From Phycisphaeraceae bacterium (GTDB lineage: Bacteria; Planctomycetota; Phycisphaerae; Phycisphaerales; UBA1924), in contig CP060234.1 in assembly GCA_023898685.1 (NCBI GenBank), forward strand, positions 62,001 to 126,000: DNA of 64,000 nt, given 5' to 3'. The notes under the pieces are model-generated. The model was not told where the DNA came from, made no database searches, and saw only the letters and a program-made list of their open reading frames with translations. Positions within the stretch are counted from its first letter, which is position 1. The number at the start of each line of letters is the position of its first letter. A program made the translations under genes and the position numbers. This document shows, piece by piece, positions 1 to 9,021 of this stretch.

Positions 1-57
1 GCGATGGCGGTCCACGCCGAGCAGCGCGTGGGCTGGTCGAGCCGGGACGATTCCTGA
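1..57 (+). CDS. 3' end of an upstream gene (unidentified)
   Basis: The first 18 codons in frame 1 are open and end in TGA at 55-57, only 18 bases before the acyltransferase start, so this looks like the tail of the preceding gene in the same operon. The visible peptide (AMAVHAEQRVGWSSRDDS) is too short to identify. Cytidylate kinase often precedes PlsC-type acyltransferases in other bacteria, but nothing here proves that. Confidence 0.35.
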   Translation, partial: AMAVHAEQRVGWSSRDDS

Positions 58-75
58 CGGACGGGGGCCGAGGGC

Positions 76-822
76 ATGTTCGACCGCCTCCGCGCCCGCC
101 ACCCCGGTTCATCGATCCCGCACCTGCTGTTCTACGCGTTCTGCCGGTCGGCGGCGGCGAGGGTGCTCCGGATTCTCTACAGGATCAGGCCCGAGGGGCG
201 GGAGCACGTGCCTGCGACCGGGCCCGTGCTGCTGGTGGCCAATCACCAGTCGTTCTTCGATCCGCCGATCGTGGGCGGGTTTGTCAACAACCGGCACACG
301 GACTTCATCGCGAGGGCCGGGCTGTTCAGGTTCGGTCCCTTCGGCCGGCTGATCTCGGCGCTCAACTCCGTGCCGATCGCCGAGCAGGGCGGCGACACGG
401 CGGCGATGAAGGAGGCGCTGCGCCGGCTGGGTGAGGGCAAGGCGGTGCTGATCTTCCCCGAGGGGTCGCGTTCGCCCGACGGTGCGATGCGGCCGTTCAA
501 GCGTGGGATCTCGGTGCTGGTGAAGCGGGCGAAGTGCCCGGTGCTGCCGGCGGCGATCGAGGGGGTGCACGACGCCTGGCCCAGGAGCCGGTCACGCCCC
601 CACTTCTTCGGGTATCGCATCGGGCTTCGGTACGGGTTGCCGATCGAGCACGCCGAATTGATGAAAGACGGGCCCGACGCGGCGCTTCGGCGGCTGGAGC
701 GGGAGATCGACGCGATGCGGCTGGAACTCCGGGCAGAGCTGCGAGCGCGGACCGGGGGGCGGCTGCCGGCGCCGGGGCCCGGGGATGGGCCAATGGTGGA
801 CGACGGTCACCTGTCGGAATGA
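76..822 (+). CDS. plsC: 1-acyl-sn-glycerol-3-phosphate acyltransferase (PlsC family)
   Basis: Membrane-associated enzyme that transfers an acyl chain to lysophosphatidic acid in phospholipid synthesis. The family's HX4D catalytic box is at residues 57-62 (NHQSFFD) and the substrate-binding box FPEGSRSPDG at 127-136. At 248 residues the length is normal for the family. A hydrophobic N-terminal stretch (about 15-35) probably anchors it to the inner membrane. The last 25 residues are Gly/Pro-rich and look like a nonconserved tail. It follows the upstream gene end by 18 bases, so the two are probably co-transcribed. Fine substrate preference cannot be read from sequence; other acyl-acceptor lysolipid acyltransferases share both motifs. 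Confidence 0.9.
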   Translation: MFDRLRARHPGSSIPHLLFYAFCRSAAARVLRILYRIRPEGREHVPATGPVLLVANHQSFFDPPIVGGFVNNRHTDFIARAGLFRFGPFGRLISALNSVPIAEQGGDTAAMKEALRRLGEGKAVLIFPEGSRSPDGAMRPFKRGISVLVKRAKCPVLPAAIEGVHDAWPRSRSRPHFFGYRIGLRYGLPIEHAELMKDGPDAALRRLEREIDAMRLELRAELRARTGGRLPAPGPGDGPMVDDGHLSE

Positions 823-837
823 ACGCCGACGAACGTT

Positions 838-912
838 CGAAGACCCCCTCCGACCTCGCTGCGCTCGGCCACCTCCCCCGTCGGTGCCCCAGAGGGGACC
901 GGGGGAGGAAAG
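838..912. repeat. Interspersed repeat, copy 1 (same family as the insert at 18402-18566)
   Basis: This stretch between two convergent genes matches the right half of the repeat lying inside the methyltransferase gene: both run GACCCCC(T)CCG.CCTCGCTGC.CTCGG.CACCTCCCCCGTCGG.GCCCCAG.GGGGACCG, with about 60 bases nearly identical. It contains self-complementary CCTCCCCC / GGGGGAGG blocks and could also fold at the ends of both flanking transcripts. Confidence 0.75.
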
Positions 913-950
913 CGTGATTGCACCCGCGGCTCGTCAGAACCAACCCCGTT

Positions 951-3905
951 TCAGGGGCAGCCGGTGACGAACGCGGTGACGAAAGCGCCGATGTCGGCGA
1001 GGTCCCAGACGCCGTAGGGGGCGGCGAGATCGGCGGAGGGGCTCTGATTGAGGAACCCCTGGACGAAGGCGCTGATGTCGGCGAGGTCGAGCACGCCGAA
1101 GGGTTGTGCCAGATCGGCCGCGTTGCAGGGCGGGGACCCCGGAGCGAGCTGGACGGTGACGCTCGGGCCCGAGCCCTGGGTTCGCAGGACCACCACATCG
1201 TCGCGCCCGTTGCCGTTGACGTCGGCGACGGCGAGCCCGACGGGCGTGGCGTCGACCGTGTCGTCGCCCGGCAGCCGCACGGACTGCGAGAAGAGCATGG
1301 CGTCCTGGTCGCCCTGTCCGAGGTTGATGATGGCGAGGACGCCGGTGTCACCCTGAACGTCGGTCGCGGTGAAGATGATGTCGAGCGTGCCGTCGCCGTT
1401 GACGTCGGCGGCGACGACCGGGCCGGGCGTGCTGCTGGCGCCGGCGTTGGTGGCCTTGAGCGAGACCGCGTCGTCGTAGAACAGCTCGCCGGGCCCGCCG
1501 GCGACGGCGCGGGCGAACGAGATCGTGCCGCTGCGGCGGTCGGACGTGATGATGTCATCGAGCCCGTCGCCGTTGACGTCGGCGGTGTAGACATTGGCGG
1601 GCACGCGGCCCGTGGGCAGGATCTGGGTGAGGAAGAGCGGGAACTGGCCCCTCGGCTGGGCGGCCGGCGCGGCGACGCCCGGAACCTGATAGACGTAGCC
1701 GGCCTGCTCACCGTTGGACGTCGCGACGACGCCGTTGGGGTCGGTCGCCTTGCCGATGGTGTCGACGCTGCCGGGGTCATCGCCGGTGTCGTCGTCGGTG
1801 TCGTCGAAGCCGGTGCCGTTGTCGGTGGAGGCCTGGATGCCGCCGCCACCGCCGCGCAGGACGGCACGCTCGAAGATGGTGACGACGTCGAGCCGGGCGT
1901 CGGCGTTGATATCGGCCAGCACGAGGTCGATCGGGGTTCCGTTGACCGTGATGGCGCGGCTGTCGAGCGTGGAGAAATCGCCCGGCTGGGTGGGGTTGTT
2001 CAGGCGGATTCGGATCTGGCCGGTCGCGGGGCCCGCGTTGAGGATGACGATGTCGGGGAGCCCGTCGCCGTTCATGTCGCCGATGTCGAGCGATCGGGGC
2101 TGATCGCCGACCGTGGAGTAGGTGGCGGCGGCCGCCGAGAAGCCGAGCCACGCACCGGTCTGGTCGTTCCCGAGGTTGGGCGCGACGACGAGCTCACCCG
2201 GCACGCCGGGCCCGTTGTCGCTGAGGACGACGAGATCGGGGAAACCGTCGCCCGTGACGTCGACGACCTTGCCGTCGGTGAAGTTGCCCGGGACCATGAA
2301 GCCGACGGGCGGGGTGAGGTCGGACGCGCCGACGCCCCGATCGGTGAACTCGACGTAGACATTGCCATCGCCCGGGTAGCGGGGCTCGGCGACGAGGCCG
2401 TCGGTGCGGAAGGGGCTCTGGACGGCGTCGAACGCGCCCGAGAGGGCGCCGGCCTCGACGACGGGGTACCAGTCGCCCGCGATGGGGTCGATGCCCGGGG
2501 CGGTCTGGACGCGGAGCGTGCCATCGAGCTGGGCCGAGCCCGTAACGACGGCGGACATGGTGACGGCGGGGTCGCGGGCGGCCAGCGTGAAGGTCATCCG
2601 CCCGGTCTCGGACCGACCGGTGATGGGATTGGGGGCGACGAAGGCGAGGTCGCCGCCGAGGTGGAGCTGCTGGCGGGCGCCGGTGAGGGCATACTGCCCG
2701 TTGGGGGCGATCTCGCCGCCGGGGAGCAGGACATTGCCCAGGATCTGCCCGCTGCCGCCGATCACGGCGTCGACATAGGCGGTGAGCCCGCCCGTCGATT
2801 CGATCTCGGCGGTCTCGCCGACGTTGAGAAGGCCCCGACCTCCCGGGGCGATCTCGAGCGTGGCCCCTTCAACGAGCCAGTAGGCCCCGGATGTGATGCG
2901 GGCCTCGCCGGTGGAACCGTCGAGGACGCCGATGGCCGCGCGCAACGAGACGGGCGTGCTGAGCATCGCCCCCTGGCGGACGCGCAGCAGGCCCGTCCCG
3001 AGCGAGCCGACCTCGAGATTGGTGAGGGGCATGGACTGCAGGAGCGGCGTCTGGAAGAGATCGAGCTCGCCGTCGCCGGTGGGGAGCTGGCCCAGGACGA
3101 CGGACGCGGCGCCGTTGTTATTGAACTGGCTGGCATCCTGGAGCTGGACGACGCCGCGGCCCGCGGCGCCGATGACGACCTGGCTGAAGGCCTCGAAAGC
3201 AAGGCGGATCTGCGAGGATCCGGTCGCCTTGAGCATGCCTGAGGAGCCCTCGAGATCGCCCAGCACGAGGACGCCGTCGTGGCGGAGAATGGCGGAGTCG
3301 AGGGTGAGCGTGGCGTCGCCGGCCTGCCCGATGTCGAGGGGGAGCGGCGAGAGATGCTCGAAGGCGGACTGTCCAGCGCCGCCGGCGAGGTTGAGGTAGG
3401 CGGTGGTCCCCGGCACGTCGGCGAGGGTCGTGGAGGTGGCGCGGAGCAGTCCGCCCCCGGTGACGTCGAGCGACGCGCCGAGGGGACCCCCGACGAGGAG
3501 GTCACGGCAACCCGGGACGTCGCCGAAGACTTCGAGTGTGGCGCCGCCCAGATTGAGTGTGGTCTGGCCGTTGAGGATGTCGAGCCCTCGGACGCCCCGG
3601 GAGCCCGTAAGGAACGCGAAGTAAGGCGGGAAACCGAGGCCCGAGTTGGCGTCGAAGACGGCGAGTGCATCGGATCCGGGCGCGTCGCCCGAGGCCGACG
3701 ACCAATTCAGCGCAATGTCCCAGAGGCCGGGGCCGGTGGCCTGCCAGCGGTAGGTCTGGAGGTTGTCGGGGATGCCGTCGCCGTCGCAGTCGGCGGCGTG
3801 GGCCGCTCCGGCCGCGAGAGCGAGTGCGAGCGCGAGCGTGCTCGCGGGCCGGGCGGCGTGCGCCGCGCGCGGGCCGATGGTAGAGTTGGGATAGGTTCGG
3901 TTCAT
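951..3905 (-). CDS. Secreted FG-GAP repeat protein with C-terminal dockerin-like module
   Basis: A large exported surface protein. The start at 3905 was chosen over an upstream ATG (3989) because it has a GAGGGAAG ribosome site and opens directly into a signal peptide (LALALALAAGAAHA, about residues 22-35). After a short DGDGIPD calcium-like segment comes a beta-rich region (about 60-560) resembling autotransporter-type or PEP-CTERM extracellular repeats. Then come about six FG-GAP/VCBS-like units with the cores VTGDGFPDLVVL, MNGDGLPDIVIL, INADARLDVVTI, VNGDGLDDIITS, VNGDGTLDIIFT and VNGNGRDDVVVL. The last 60 residues hold two PFGVLDLADI-type dockerin-like repeats ending in GCP, as in the proteins at 19150 and 45002. 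FG-GAP folds are beta-propellers that bind ligands or calcium; the actual role is unknown. Confidence 0.85.
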   Translation of the reverse strand: MNRTYPNSTIGPRAAHAARPASTLALALALAAGAAHAADCDGDGIPDNLQTYRWQATGPGLWDIALNWSSASGDAPGSDALAVFDANSGLGFPPYFAFLTGSRGVRGLDILNGQTTLNLGGATLEVFGDVPGCRDLLVGGPLGASLDVTGGGLLRATSTTLADVPGTTAYLNLAGGAGQSAFEHLSPLPLDIGQAGDATLTLDSAILRHDGVLVLGDLEGSSGMLKATGSSQIRLAFEAFSQVVIGAAGRGVVQLQDASQFNNNGAASVVLGQLPTGDGELDLFQTPLLQSMPLTNLEVGSLGTGLLRVRQGAMLSTPVSLRAAIGVLDGSTGEARITSGAYWLVEGATLEIAPGGRGLLNVGETAEIESTGGLTAYVDAVIGGSGQILGNVLLPGGEIAPNGQYALTGARQQLHLGGDLAFVAPNPITGRSETGRMTFTLAARDPAVTMSAVVTGSAQLDGTLRVQTAPGIDPIAGDWYPVVEAGALSGAFDAVQSPFRTDGLVAEPRYPGDGNVYVEFTDRGVGASDLTPPVGFMVPGNFTDGKVVDVTGDGFPDLVVLSDNGPGVPGELVVAPNLGNDQTGAWLGFSAAAATYSTVGDQPRSLDIGDMNGDGLPDIVILNAGPATGQIRIRLNNPTQPGDFSTLDSRAITVNGTPIDLVLADINADARLDVVTIFERAVLRGGGGGIQASTDNGTGFDDTDDDTGDDPGSVDTIGKATDPNGVVATSNGEQAGYVYQVPGVAAPAAQPRGQFPLFLTQILPTGRVPANVYTADVNGDGLDDIITSDRRSGTISFARAVAGGPGELFYDDAVSLKATNAGASSTPGPVVAADVNGDGTLDIIFTATDVQGDTGVLAIINLGQGDQDAMLFSQSVRLPGDDTVDATPVGLAVADVNGNGRDDVVVLRTQGSGPSVTVQLAPGSPPCNAADLAQPFGVLDLADISAFVQGFLNQSPSADLAAPYGVWDLADIGAFVTAFVTGCP

Positions 3906-4118
3906 CTTCCCTCGGGCTCTCCGTGCACAGACTAGCAAGGAACGGGGGTGACTCCAAGCATTGGTCTGCGCTCTAGGAAGAGGGCCCATAGGTGATGCGG
4001 GAAAAAAGCGTCCCGCTCACGCGCCCCGTCCGGGAAACCCCTTCCCGGAGCGCCCGCGGGGCTGGAGAGCCCCGGTGCGGGCCAACGCGACATCACGGCA
4101 CGGAGGGTCCACGCCCGA

Positions 4119-4130
4119 TAGGGTGACGCC
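4119..4130 (+). promoter_or_regulatory. Candidate leaderless promoter -10 box (TAGGGT) of the kinase gene
   Basis: TAGGGT lies six bases before the ATG at 4131, and no Shine-Dalgarno sequence is in range. Transcription starting about seven bases after the box would begin at or next to the ATG. The same arrangement recurs before seven other genes here. No clear -35 box is seen. Confidence 0.4.
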
Positions 4131-7100
4131 ATGACCGAAGATCCACGCGATCTCGACAGCCCGGGTCCCGAGGAGACGCCGGACCGCGAGGGCCCGACGA
4201 CGCCCTATTCGCCGCGTGAAGCGGAGACGACGCCTGTGCGCCCCGAGAAGCCGGGCGGGTCGGATCCGGAGGCGGAGACGTCGGCCCCGGACGTGGCCGC
4301 GGGCGCGGCCGGGACCCCGGGCGATAGAAAGCCGCCGCGCATGATGCCCCCGGTCGACCGGATCGAGGGCTACACGCTGATGGGGCAGATCGGCCGGGGC
4401 GGCATGGGCACGGTCTATCTGGCCCAGCGGCACGACGACCGGTTCCGCAAGCGTGTCGCGATCAAGGTGATGCGTCGCGGGATGGACACCGAGGAGATGC
4501 TCGAGCGGTTCCGGCTCGAGCGGCAGGTGCTGGGGGCGCTCAACCACCCCAACATCGCGAGGCTGTTCGACGCGGGGGCGACGGCGGACGGGCGGCCGTA
4601 CTTCGTCATGGAGCACATCGAGGGGATCCCCATCGATGCGTACTGCGACGAGCACAACCTGTCGATCCCGGAGCGGGTCAAGCTGTTCACCAAGGTGTGC
4701 GCCGCCGTGCACTATGCGCACCAGAACCTGATCGTGCACCGCGACCTCAAGCCATCGAACATCCTGGTCACGGCGGAGGGCGAGCCCAAGCTGCTCGATT
4801 TCGGCATCGCCAAGCTGCTCAACCCGGAGCTGCTTGGGCTGCCGGCGCTGACGCGGGCGGATCAGCGGATCATGACCTACGAGTACGCGAGCCCCGAGCA
4901 GGTGCAGGGGCAGCAGATCACCACGGCGAGCGACGTGTACGCGCTGGGCGTGATCCTCTACGAACTTCTGACCGGGCACAGGCCCTACCAGATCGAGCGG
5001 AGGTTGCACGCGGAGGCAGTGCGGGTGATCTGCGAGGAGGAGCCCGAGCGGCCCAGCACCGCGGTTTCGCGGGCGGCGACGCGGCACACGAGCCACGGCG
5101 AGATGATGACGATCACCGCGGCCGAAATCGCCAAGCGGCGCGAGGTGCAGATCTCGCGGCTGAAGAAGACGCTCGCGGGCGACCTGGACAACATCATCCT
5201 GATGGCGCTGCGGAAGAGCTCCCAGCGGCGGTACACGACGGCGCAGGCGCTCGCGGACGATCTGGTGCGTCACCTCGATGGGCAGACGGTCACGGCGCGG
5301 GCGCCGACGTTCGGATATCGGGCCGGCAAGTTCCTGAGGCGGAACCGGGTGGCGGTGTCGGCGGGTGGGGCGATCGTGCTGCTGCTGATCGTGGGCGTGG
5401 TCGGGTTCTCGTGGGCGTGGCAGCGGGCGGAGGCGGCGTACGGGCGAGAAACGGTGGCGCGGCACGAGGCGGAAGAAGCCGAGACCGCCGAGCGGGAGGC
5501 GAAGGAGCTGGCGGAGGCGAGGTACGAGCAGCTCCGCAAGATGTTCACGATCGAGGACGCGGTGTACGACCAGATCGAGAAGCTGCCGGCGGCGACCGCG
5601 GCGCGAGACGTGCTCAGCAAGGCGATGCTGGAGGCGATCGATTCGCTGTCGGACTCTTTCCCGGGCGATGAGCGGCTGAAGGGCGATCTGGCGAGGCAGT
5701 ACCTCCGCGTCGGCGTGCTCGCGGGCGGGGGCGAGAACTCGGTGAGCCGGGGTGTCGAGGCGCTGGAGAAGGCGCGGGCGTTGCTCGCGGCCGCACCCCA
5801 GACCGACCACGACCGGCTTCAGGTGGGCCTCGAGCTCGCCCGGGTGTACGAGCGGGCGGGGGATCGGGACGCGTCGATCAGGGCGGCGAGCGAGACCGCG
5901 GCGGCGTGCGAGGCGATCTCGGGCCGGCCCGGCGCCCCTGCCGACCTGCCGACGCTGCACGCCGACGCGCTGACACGGATGGCGATCAGCTACATCTTCC
6001 GGGCGCGGTACGACGAGGCCGAGGAGGCGTTGAACAAGGCGGTCGGCCTGGCCGGCGGTGCGGCGGACAAGGCGCCCGACAACGCCGAGGCACTGCGGTC
6101 GCTCGCGTTCGCGCACGAGCAACTCGGCGTGCTGGCGGGCCAGCGGAGCCTGAAGGACAGGGAGCTGGACGAGCTGTCGGGCGCCCTCGAACTGCGGCGG
6201 CGGGTGGTGCAGCTCCTCCCGGACGATGACGATGCGGCGCGCCGTCTGGTTGTCGGCGAGGAGCGGGTCGGGCGGGCGTACATGTCGCTGGATCGGTATG
6301 ACGAGGCGGAGGCACACTTCATGGCGATGCGCACGCTCGCGGAGGCGGCGAGCAAGAACGATCCGTTCAGCGGGCGAGCGCTGTCCGATCTCGCGCGGTC
6401 GTTCGAGGAAGCGGCGGACCTCGCCATCAAGCAGGACAATCCACAGGCAGCAGAGTCGTTCGCCGCGGCGTTCGTGCGATACAGCGAGGAACTGGAGCGG
6501 CGCAACCCGCTGGACGTGTCGACCCGGCGGACACTGGCGCTGGCGCGGTACAAGCTGGGGCGGTCGCTGCTAGGGCAGGACAAGGCGGCGGACGCGGCGC
6601 CTCTGTTCGAGTCGTCGATCGAGGTGCTGACGGGGCTGAGCGACGAGGATCCGGACGACACGCGGTTCCGGCGGGACATCATGGCGGTGGCCTACCGGGT
6701 CGGGCTGGCGCGGCGGGCGCTCGACGACGGCGAGGCGTCGATGGAGGCGTTCCGGCGCGTGCTCACGGAGGCGAAGGCGGCGGCGGACAGGGGGCCTCTC
6801 GACGCGACGGACCGGACGACGACGCTCAGGGCCGCGAACGGGCTGTGTGCGCTGGCCTACGACAAGGGGCAGGGCGAGCGGATGCTCGACGCGGTGCGCA
6901 TGGCCGAGGACGTGCTGGGCGAGCGGCCCTTCCTGCTGCTGCGGCAGCAGATCAGGGGGTTGCTGCTGACAGGGGCGGCCAATGAGGCGCTCGACCTGAC
7001 GCGAGAGGGGAAGAAGCCCTACCTCGCTGAGGGCCAGCTCAGTTCGCAGCAACAGAAGGAACTCGACGAGTTGGTGCGGCTGGAGGGCGAGTGCGAGGCG

Positions 7101-7142
7101 GCGGTGGCGAAGCAGCCCGGGTTTGATGAGCCGGTGCCTTGA
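4131..7142 (+). CDS. Membrane-anchored serine/threonine protein kinase with TPR-like C-terminal domain
   Basis: A Hanks-type kinase of 1003 residues. An acidic, Pro/Thr-rich N-terminal 70 residues leads to the catalytic domain (about 80-380): glycine loop IGRGGMGTVYL (87-97), VAIK lysine 112, catalytic loop HRDLKPSN (203-210), DFG 223-225 and the SPEQ activation-segment motif at 254-257. One transmembrane helix spans about 408-430. The roughly 570 residues outside are helical, rich in Ala/Glu/Arg, and fit TPR repeats (for example ALEKARALLAAAP, YDEAEEALNKAV, YDEAEAHFMAMRTL). This layout (cytoplasmic kinase, TM, TPR sensor) is common in planctomycetes. Substrates are unknown. The gene stands alone, has a possible leaderless promoter, and converges on the small gene at 7197. 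Confidence 0.92.
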   Translation: MTEDPRDLDSPGPEETPDREGPTTPYSPREAETTPVRPEKPGGSDPEAETSAPDVAAGAAGTPGDRKPPRMMPPVDRIEGYTLMGQIGRGGMGTVYLAQRHDDRFRKRVAIKVMRRGMDTEEMLERFRLERQVLGALNHPNIARLFDAGATADGRPYFVMEHIEGIPIDAYCDEHNLSIPERVKLFTKVCAAVHYAHQNLIVHRDLKPSNILVTAEGEPKLLDFGIAKLLNPELLGLPALTRADQRIMTYEYASPEQVQGQQITTASDVYALGVILYELLTGHRPYQIERRLHAEAVRVICEEEPERPSTAVSRAATRHTSHGEMMTITAAEIAKRREVQISRLKKTLAGDLDNIILMALRKSSQRRYTTAQALADDLVRHLDGQTVTARAPTFGYRAGKFLRRNRVAVSAGGAIVLLLIVGVVGFSWAWQRAEAAYGRETVARHEAEEAETAEREAKELAEARYEQLRKMFTIEDAVYDQIEKLPAATAARDVLSKAMLEAIDSLSDSFPGDERLKGDLARQYLRVGVLAGGGENSVSRGVEALEKARALLAAAPQTDHDRLQVGLELARVYERAGDRDASIRAASETAAACEAISGRPGAPADLPTLHADALTRMAISYIFRARYDEAEEALNKAVGLAGGAADKAPDNAEALRSLAFAHEQLGVLAGQRSLKDRELDELSGALELRRRVVQLLPDDDDAARRLVVGEERVGRAYMSLDRYDEAEAHFMAMRTLAEAASKNDPFSGRALSDLARSFEEAADLAIKQDNPQAAESFAAAFVRYSEELERRNPLDVSTRRTLALARYKLGRSLLGQDKAADAAPLFESSIEVLTGLSDEDPDDTRFRRDIMAVAYRVGLARRALDDGEASMEAFRRVLTEAKAAADRGPLDATDRTTTLRAANGLCALAYDKGQGERMLDAVRMAEDVLGERPFLLLRQQIRGLLLTGAANEALDLTREGKKPYLAEGQLSSQQQKELDELVRLEGECEAAVAKQPGFDEPVP

Positions 7143-7178
7143 GCCCGAGCCGGCCGTCCCTCGCGGCGCTTCGGGCTC
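7141..7178. terminator. Palindrome at the kinase stop codon (terminator-like, GAGCCCGA family)
   Basis: GAGCCCGA (7141-7148, overlapping the TGA) pairs with TCGGGCTC (7171-7178). There is no T-run, so it is either a weak terminator between the convergent genes or a member of the interspersed GAGCCCGA...TCGGGCTC repeat family seen at 53203. Confidence 0.4.
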
Positions 7179-7196
7179 GTTGGCGGGACGCCCGGG

Positions 7197-7478
7197 TCAG
7201 GCGAGCATCTGGCCCTGTTCGTTGATCATTGCGGGCTGGAGACGGACGGCTTCGCAGCGGAGACTGCGGAGGACGTCGCGGCCGTGGTCGGTCATCTCGT
7301 AGAGGTCGTCGCGCGTGTGGTAGCGGGCGACGCGTCGGCGGAGGAGGCGTTCGAGGACGCGGGTCCAGTGGTCGCCGAAACCGAGCCAGAGAGCGTCCTC
7401 AAAGGACGGCGAATCGCCGGCCTCCAGCAATTCGAGCGCCCTGATGAGAATGTGGTGCTGGCCCATGTTCGCCACCAT
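7197..7478 (-). CDS. Small winged-helix-like protein, paralogue of 37536-37787
   Basis: A 93-residue cytoplasmic protein with no signal or membrane segment. It aligns over nearly its full length with the 84-residue product at 37536: LIRALELLEAG..FEDALWLGFGDHWTRVLERLLRRRVARY against LVEALTLLSQG..FEDRLWVAFGDDWGRLLDMLVRHRHVAL. Both end in a segment (Y-EMTDHGRDVLRSLR) that resembles the wing and last helix of winged-helix regulators. The start at 7478 has a GGAGG site eight bases upstream. Two copies in one 64-kb window, under the same codon usage, argue that this is a real gene. DNA binding is inferred from shape only. Confidence 0.7.
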   Translation of the reverse strand: MVANMGQHHILIRALELLEAGDSPSFEDALWLGFGDHWTRVLERLLRRRVARYHTRDDLYEMTDHGRDVLRSLRCEAVRLQPAMINEQGQMLA

Positions 7479-7978
7479 GCGTTCGGCCTCCGGACTTGCT
7501 CGCGGGGCTGTCTCTCCTCATCGGCCGAACGCCGGGTGGGGTTCAGGCCGCCGGGCCGGGTGGCCCGTGCGTGAAAAGAGGTGGCGGCCCGTGCGACGCG
7601 GAGGGGATCGGGACAGCTCGCGCTGCGCCACGTCGACTCCGGCCCGCCGACCTCCCAAGGGGGGTCTCTTGGGGCCTGTCGGCCCCTCACCACCCTGTAC
7701 GTATGTCCGGGAGTCTGGTCACAGGAAGTTGGTTTTTTTCGTGGAAAACGTGCCGAGCATTCTCGTCTTTGGGGTCCGTTTTGTCCGGCATTGTGGCGAC
7801 CACGCGAAGCCGGCTTGCGGTCGATCCACGGTTGGCGGTCTCAATAGAATCCGCGGGCTGAGACCGATGCGGGGAGTACGTAAGCCGACGCGCGACGCAG
7901 CACGCAATTGGTTCATCTGATCGGAGTGAGCCGGACATCGGTCCCGGGCGAACGGGATCCACCGAGAGCGAGACGTTC
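7479..7978. other. 500-base gap between divergent genes, no gene recognised
   Basis: No convincing reading frame; the open frames on both strands have poor codon character. The stretch 7725-7800 is noticeably richer in A/T (a T7 run near 7733) than its surroundings and probably holds promoters for the divergent small gene (minus) and the SucD-like operon (plus). I could not fix individual boxes. Confidence 0.5.
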
Positions 7979-8875
7979 ATGGCGATCATCATCGACGAGG
8001 CCAAACGCGTGCTGGTGCAGGGGATCACGGGGCGCGAGGGGCAGGCCCGGACCGAGCTCATGCTGGGCTATGGCACGAATGTGGTCGCGGGCGTGACGCC
8101 AAGGAAGGGCGGGCAGCACGTGCTGGGCGTCCCCGTGTTCGACTCGGTCGCGGAGGCGATGGAGCAAGCGGGTCCGATCGACATCTCGGTGGTTCTGGTG
8201 CCAGCGCGATTCGTCAAGGGCGCGGCGATCGAGGCGATCGAGGCGGGGGTGAAGACGCTGCTGCTGGTGCCCGATCGCGTGCCGGTGTGGGACGCGATGG
8301 CGATCGCGGAGGCGGCCGAGCGAGCGGGGGCGCGGTTCATCGGGCCCAACACGCTGGGGGTGCTGAGCCCCGACCGCGCCGTGATCGGGATGATGGGCGG
8401 TAAGGCGGCATCGGCGAAGAAGTGGTTCAGGCGTGGGAACGTCGGGGTGATCTCGCGGTCGGGCGGGATGTCGAGCTCCACGGCGTACTACCTGGGCCGG
8501 GCGGGCATCGGGATCTCGACGATCGTGCACGTGGGCGGGGATAGCGTGCTGGGGCTGCGGATCCCGGACGTGGCGTTGCTGTTCGAGGACGATCCGGAGA
8601 CCGAGGCGATCGTGATCTTCGGGGAGATCGGCGGATCGATGGAGGAGGACCTGGCGGGGCTGATGCGGGCCGGACGGGTGACGAAACCCATCGTCGCGTA
8701 CATCGGGGGCAAGGCGGCGAAAGAGGGGACGCGCTTCAGCCACGCGGGGGCGATCATCGAGGGCAACCGCGGAACGCACGCGGGGAAGGTGAAGGCGCTG
8801 AGTGAGGCGGGTGCGACGGTGGTGGATGGGTTCGGGGATCTGCCCGGGGCGGCGAAGTTGGTTCTTGAAGACTGA
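7979..8875 (+). CDS. SucD-like acyl-CoA synthetase, alpha subunit (CoA-binding and phospho-histidine domains)
   Basis: Homologue of succinyl-CoA synthetase alpha (298 residues, the usual length). The N-terminal Rossmann CoA-binding domain has VQGITGREGQ (13-22), IGPNT at 121-125 and the SRSGGM phosphate loop at 159-164. The phosphorylated histidine is H255 in FSHAGAI. No beta (SucC) gene lies nearby. Instead the next gene is a citrate-synthase-fold lyase, followed by a GNAT gene with a four-base overlap. ATP-citrate lyase is built from the same two modules (a SucD-like domain next to a citryl-CoA lyase domain), so a role in citryl-CoA or another organic-acid CoA thioester is as likely as succinyl-CoA synthesis. 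Confidence 0.85.
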   Translation: MAIIIDEAKRVLVQGITGREGQARTELMLGYGTNVVAGVTPRKGGQHVLGVPVFDSVAEAMEQAGPIDISVVLVPARFVKGAAIEAIEAGVKTLLLVPDRVPVWDAMAIAEAAERAGARFIGPNTLGVLSPDRAVIGMMGGKAASAKKWFRRGNVGVISRSGGMSSSTAYYLGRAGIGISTIVHVGGDSVLGLRIPDVALLFEDDPETEAIVIFGEIGGSMEEDLAGLMRAGRVTKPIVAYIGGKAAKEGTRFSHAGAIIEGNRGTHAGKVKALSEAGATVVDGFGDLPGAAKLVLED

Positions 8876-8881
8876 AGAATT

Positions 8882-8985
8882 CACCACAGAGGCACAGAGG
8901 GCACAGAGAAGAGACCCGTGATCTTGAGTCCTCCCATTCTCTGAACTCTTGATTCAAGCTCTGTGTTCTCTGTGTCTCTGTGGTG
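8882..8985. repeat. Long palindrome, CACCACAGAGGCACAGAG family
   Basis: The arm at 8882-8908 and its reverse complement at 8959-8985 (27 bases each) differ at only three positions, so RNA from this gap would form a long hairpin with a loop of about 50 bases. It lies between the SucD-like and lyase-like genes. A related inverted repeat built on GGCACGGAGG is at 21383-21500. Confidence 0.85.
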
Positions 8986-9021
8986 GATCTGATTCGTGGT
9001 AATCCTGTTGAAAGGCCGACC

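Noticed and set aside
918..3242. Open frame of 774 codons on the plus strand opposite the FG-GAP protein
   Set aside because: Gly/Asp/Val-rich with no domain; it is the complement of a real gene whose repeats and signal peptide are clear.
4017..6317. Open frame of 766 codons on the minus strand opposite the kinase
   Set aside because: Arg/Leu/Pro-rich composition typical of the antisense of a high-GC gene; the kinase motifs fix the true frame.
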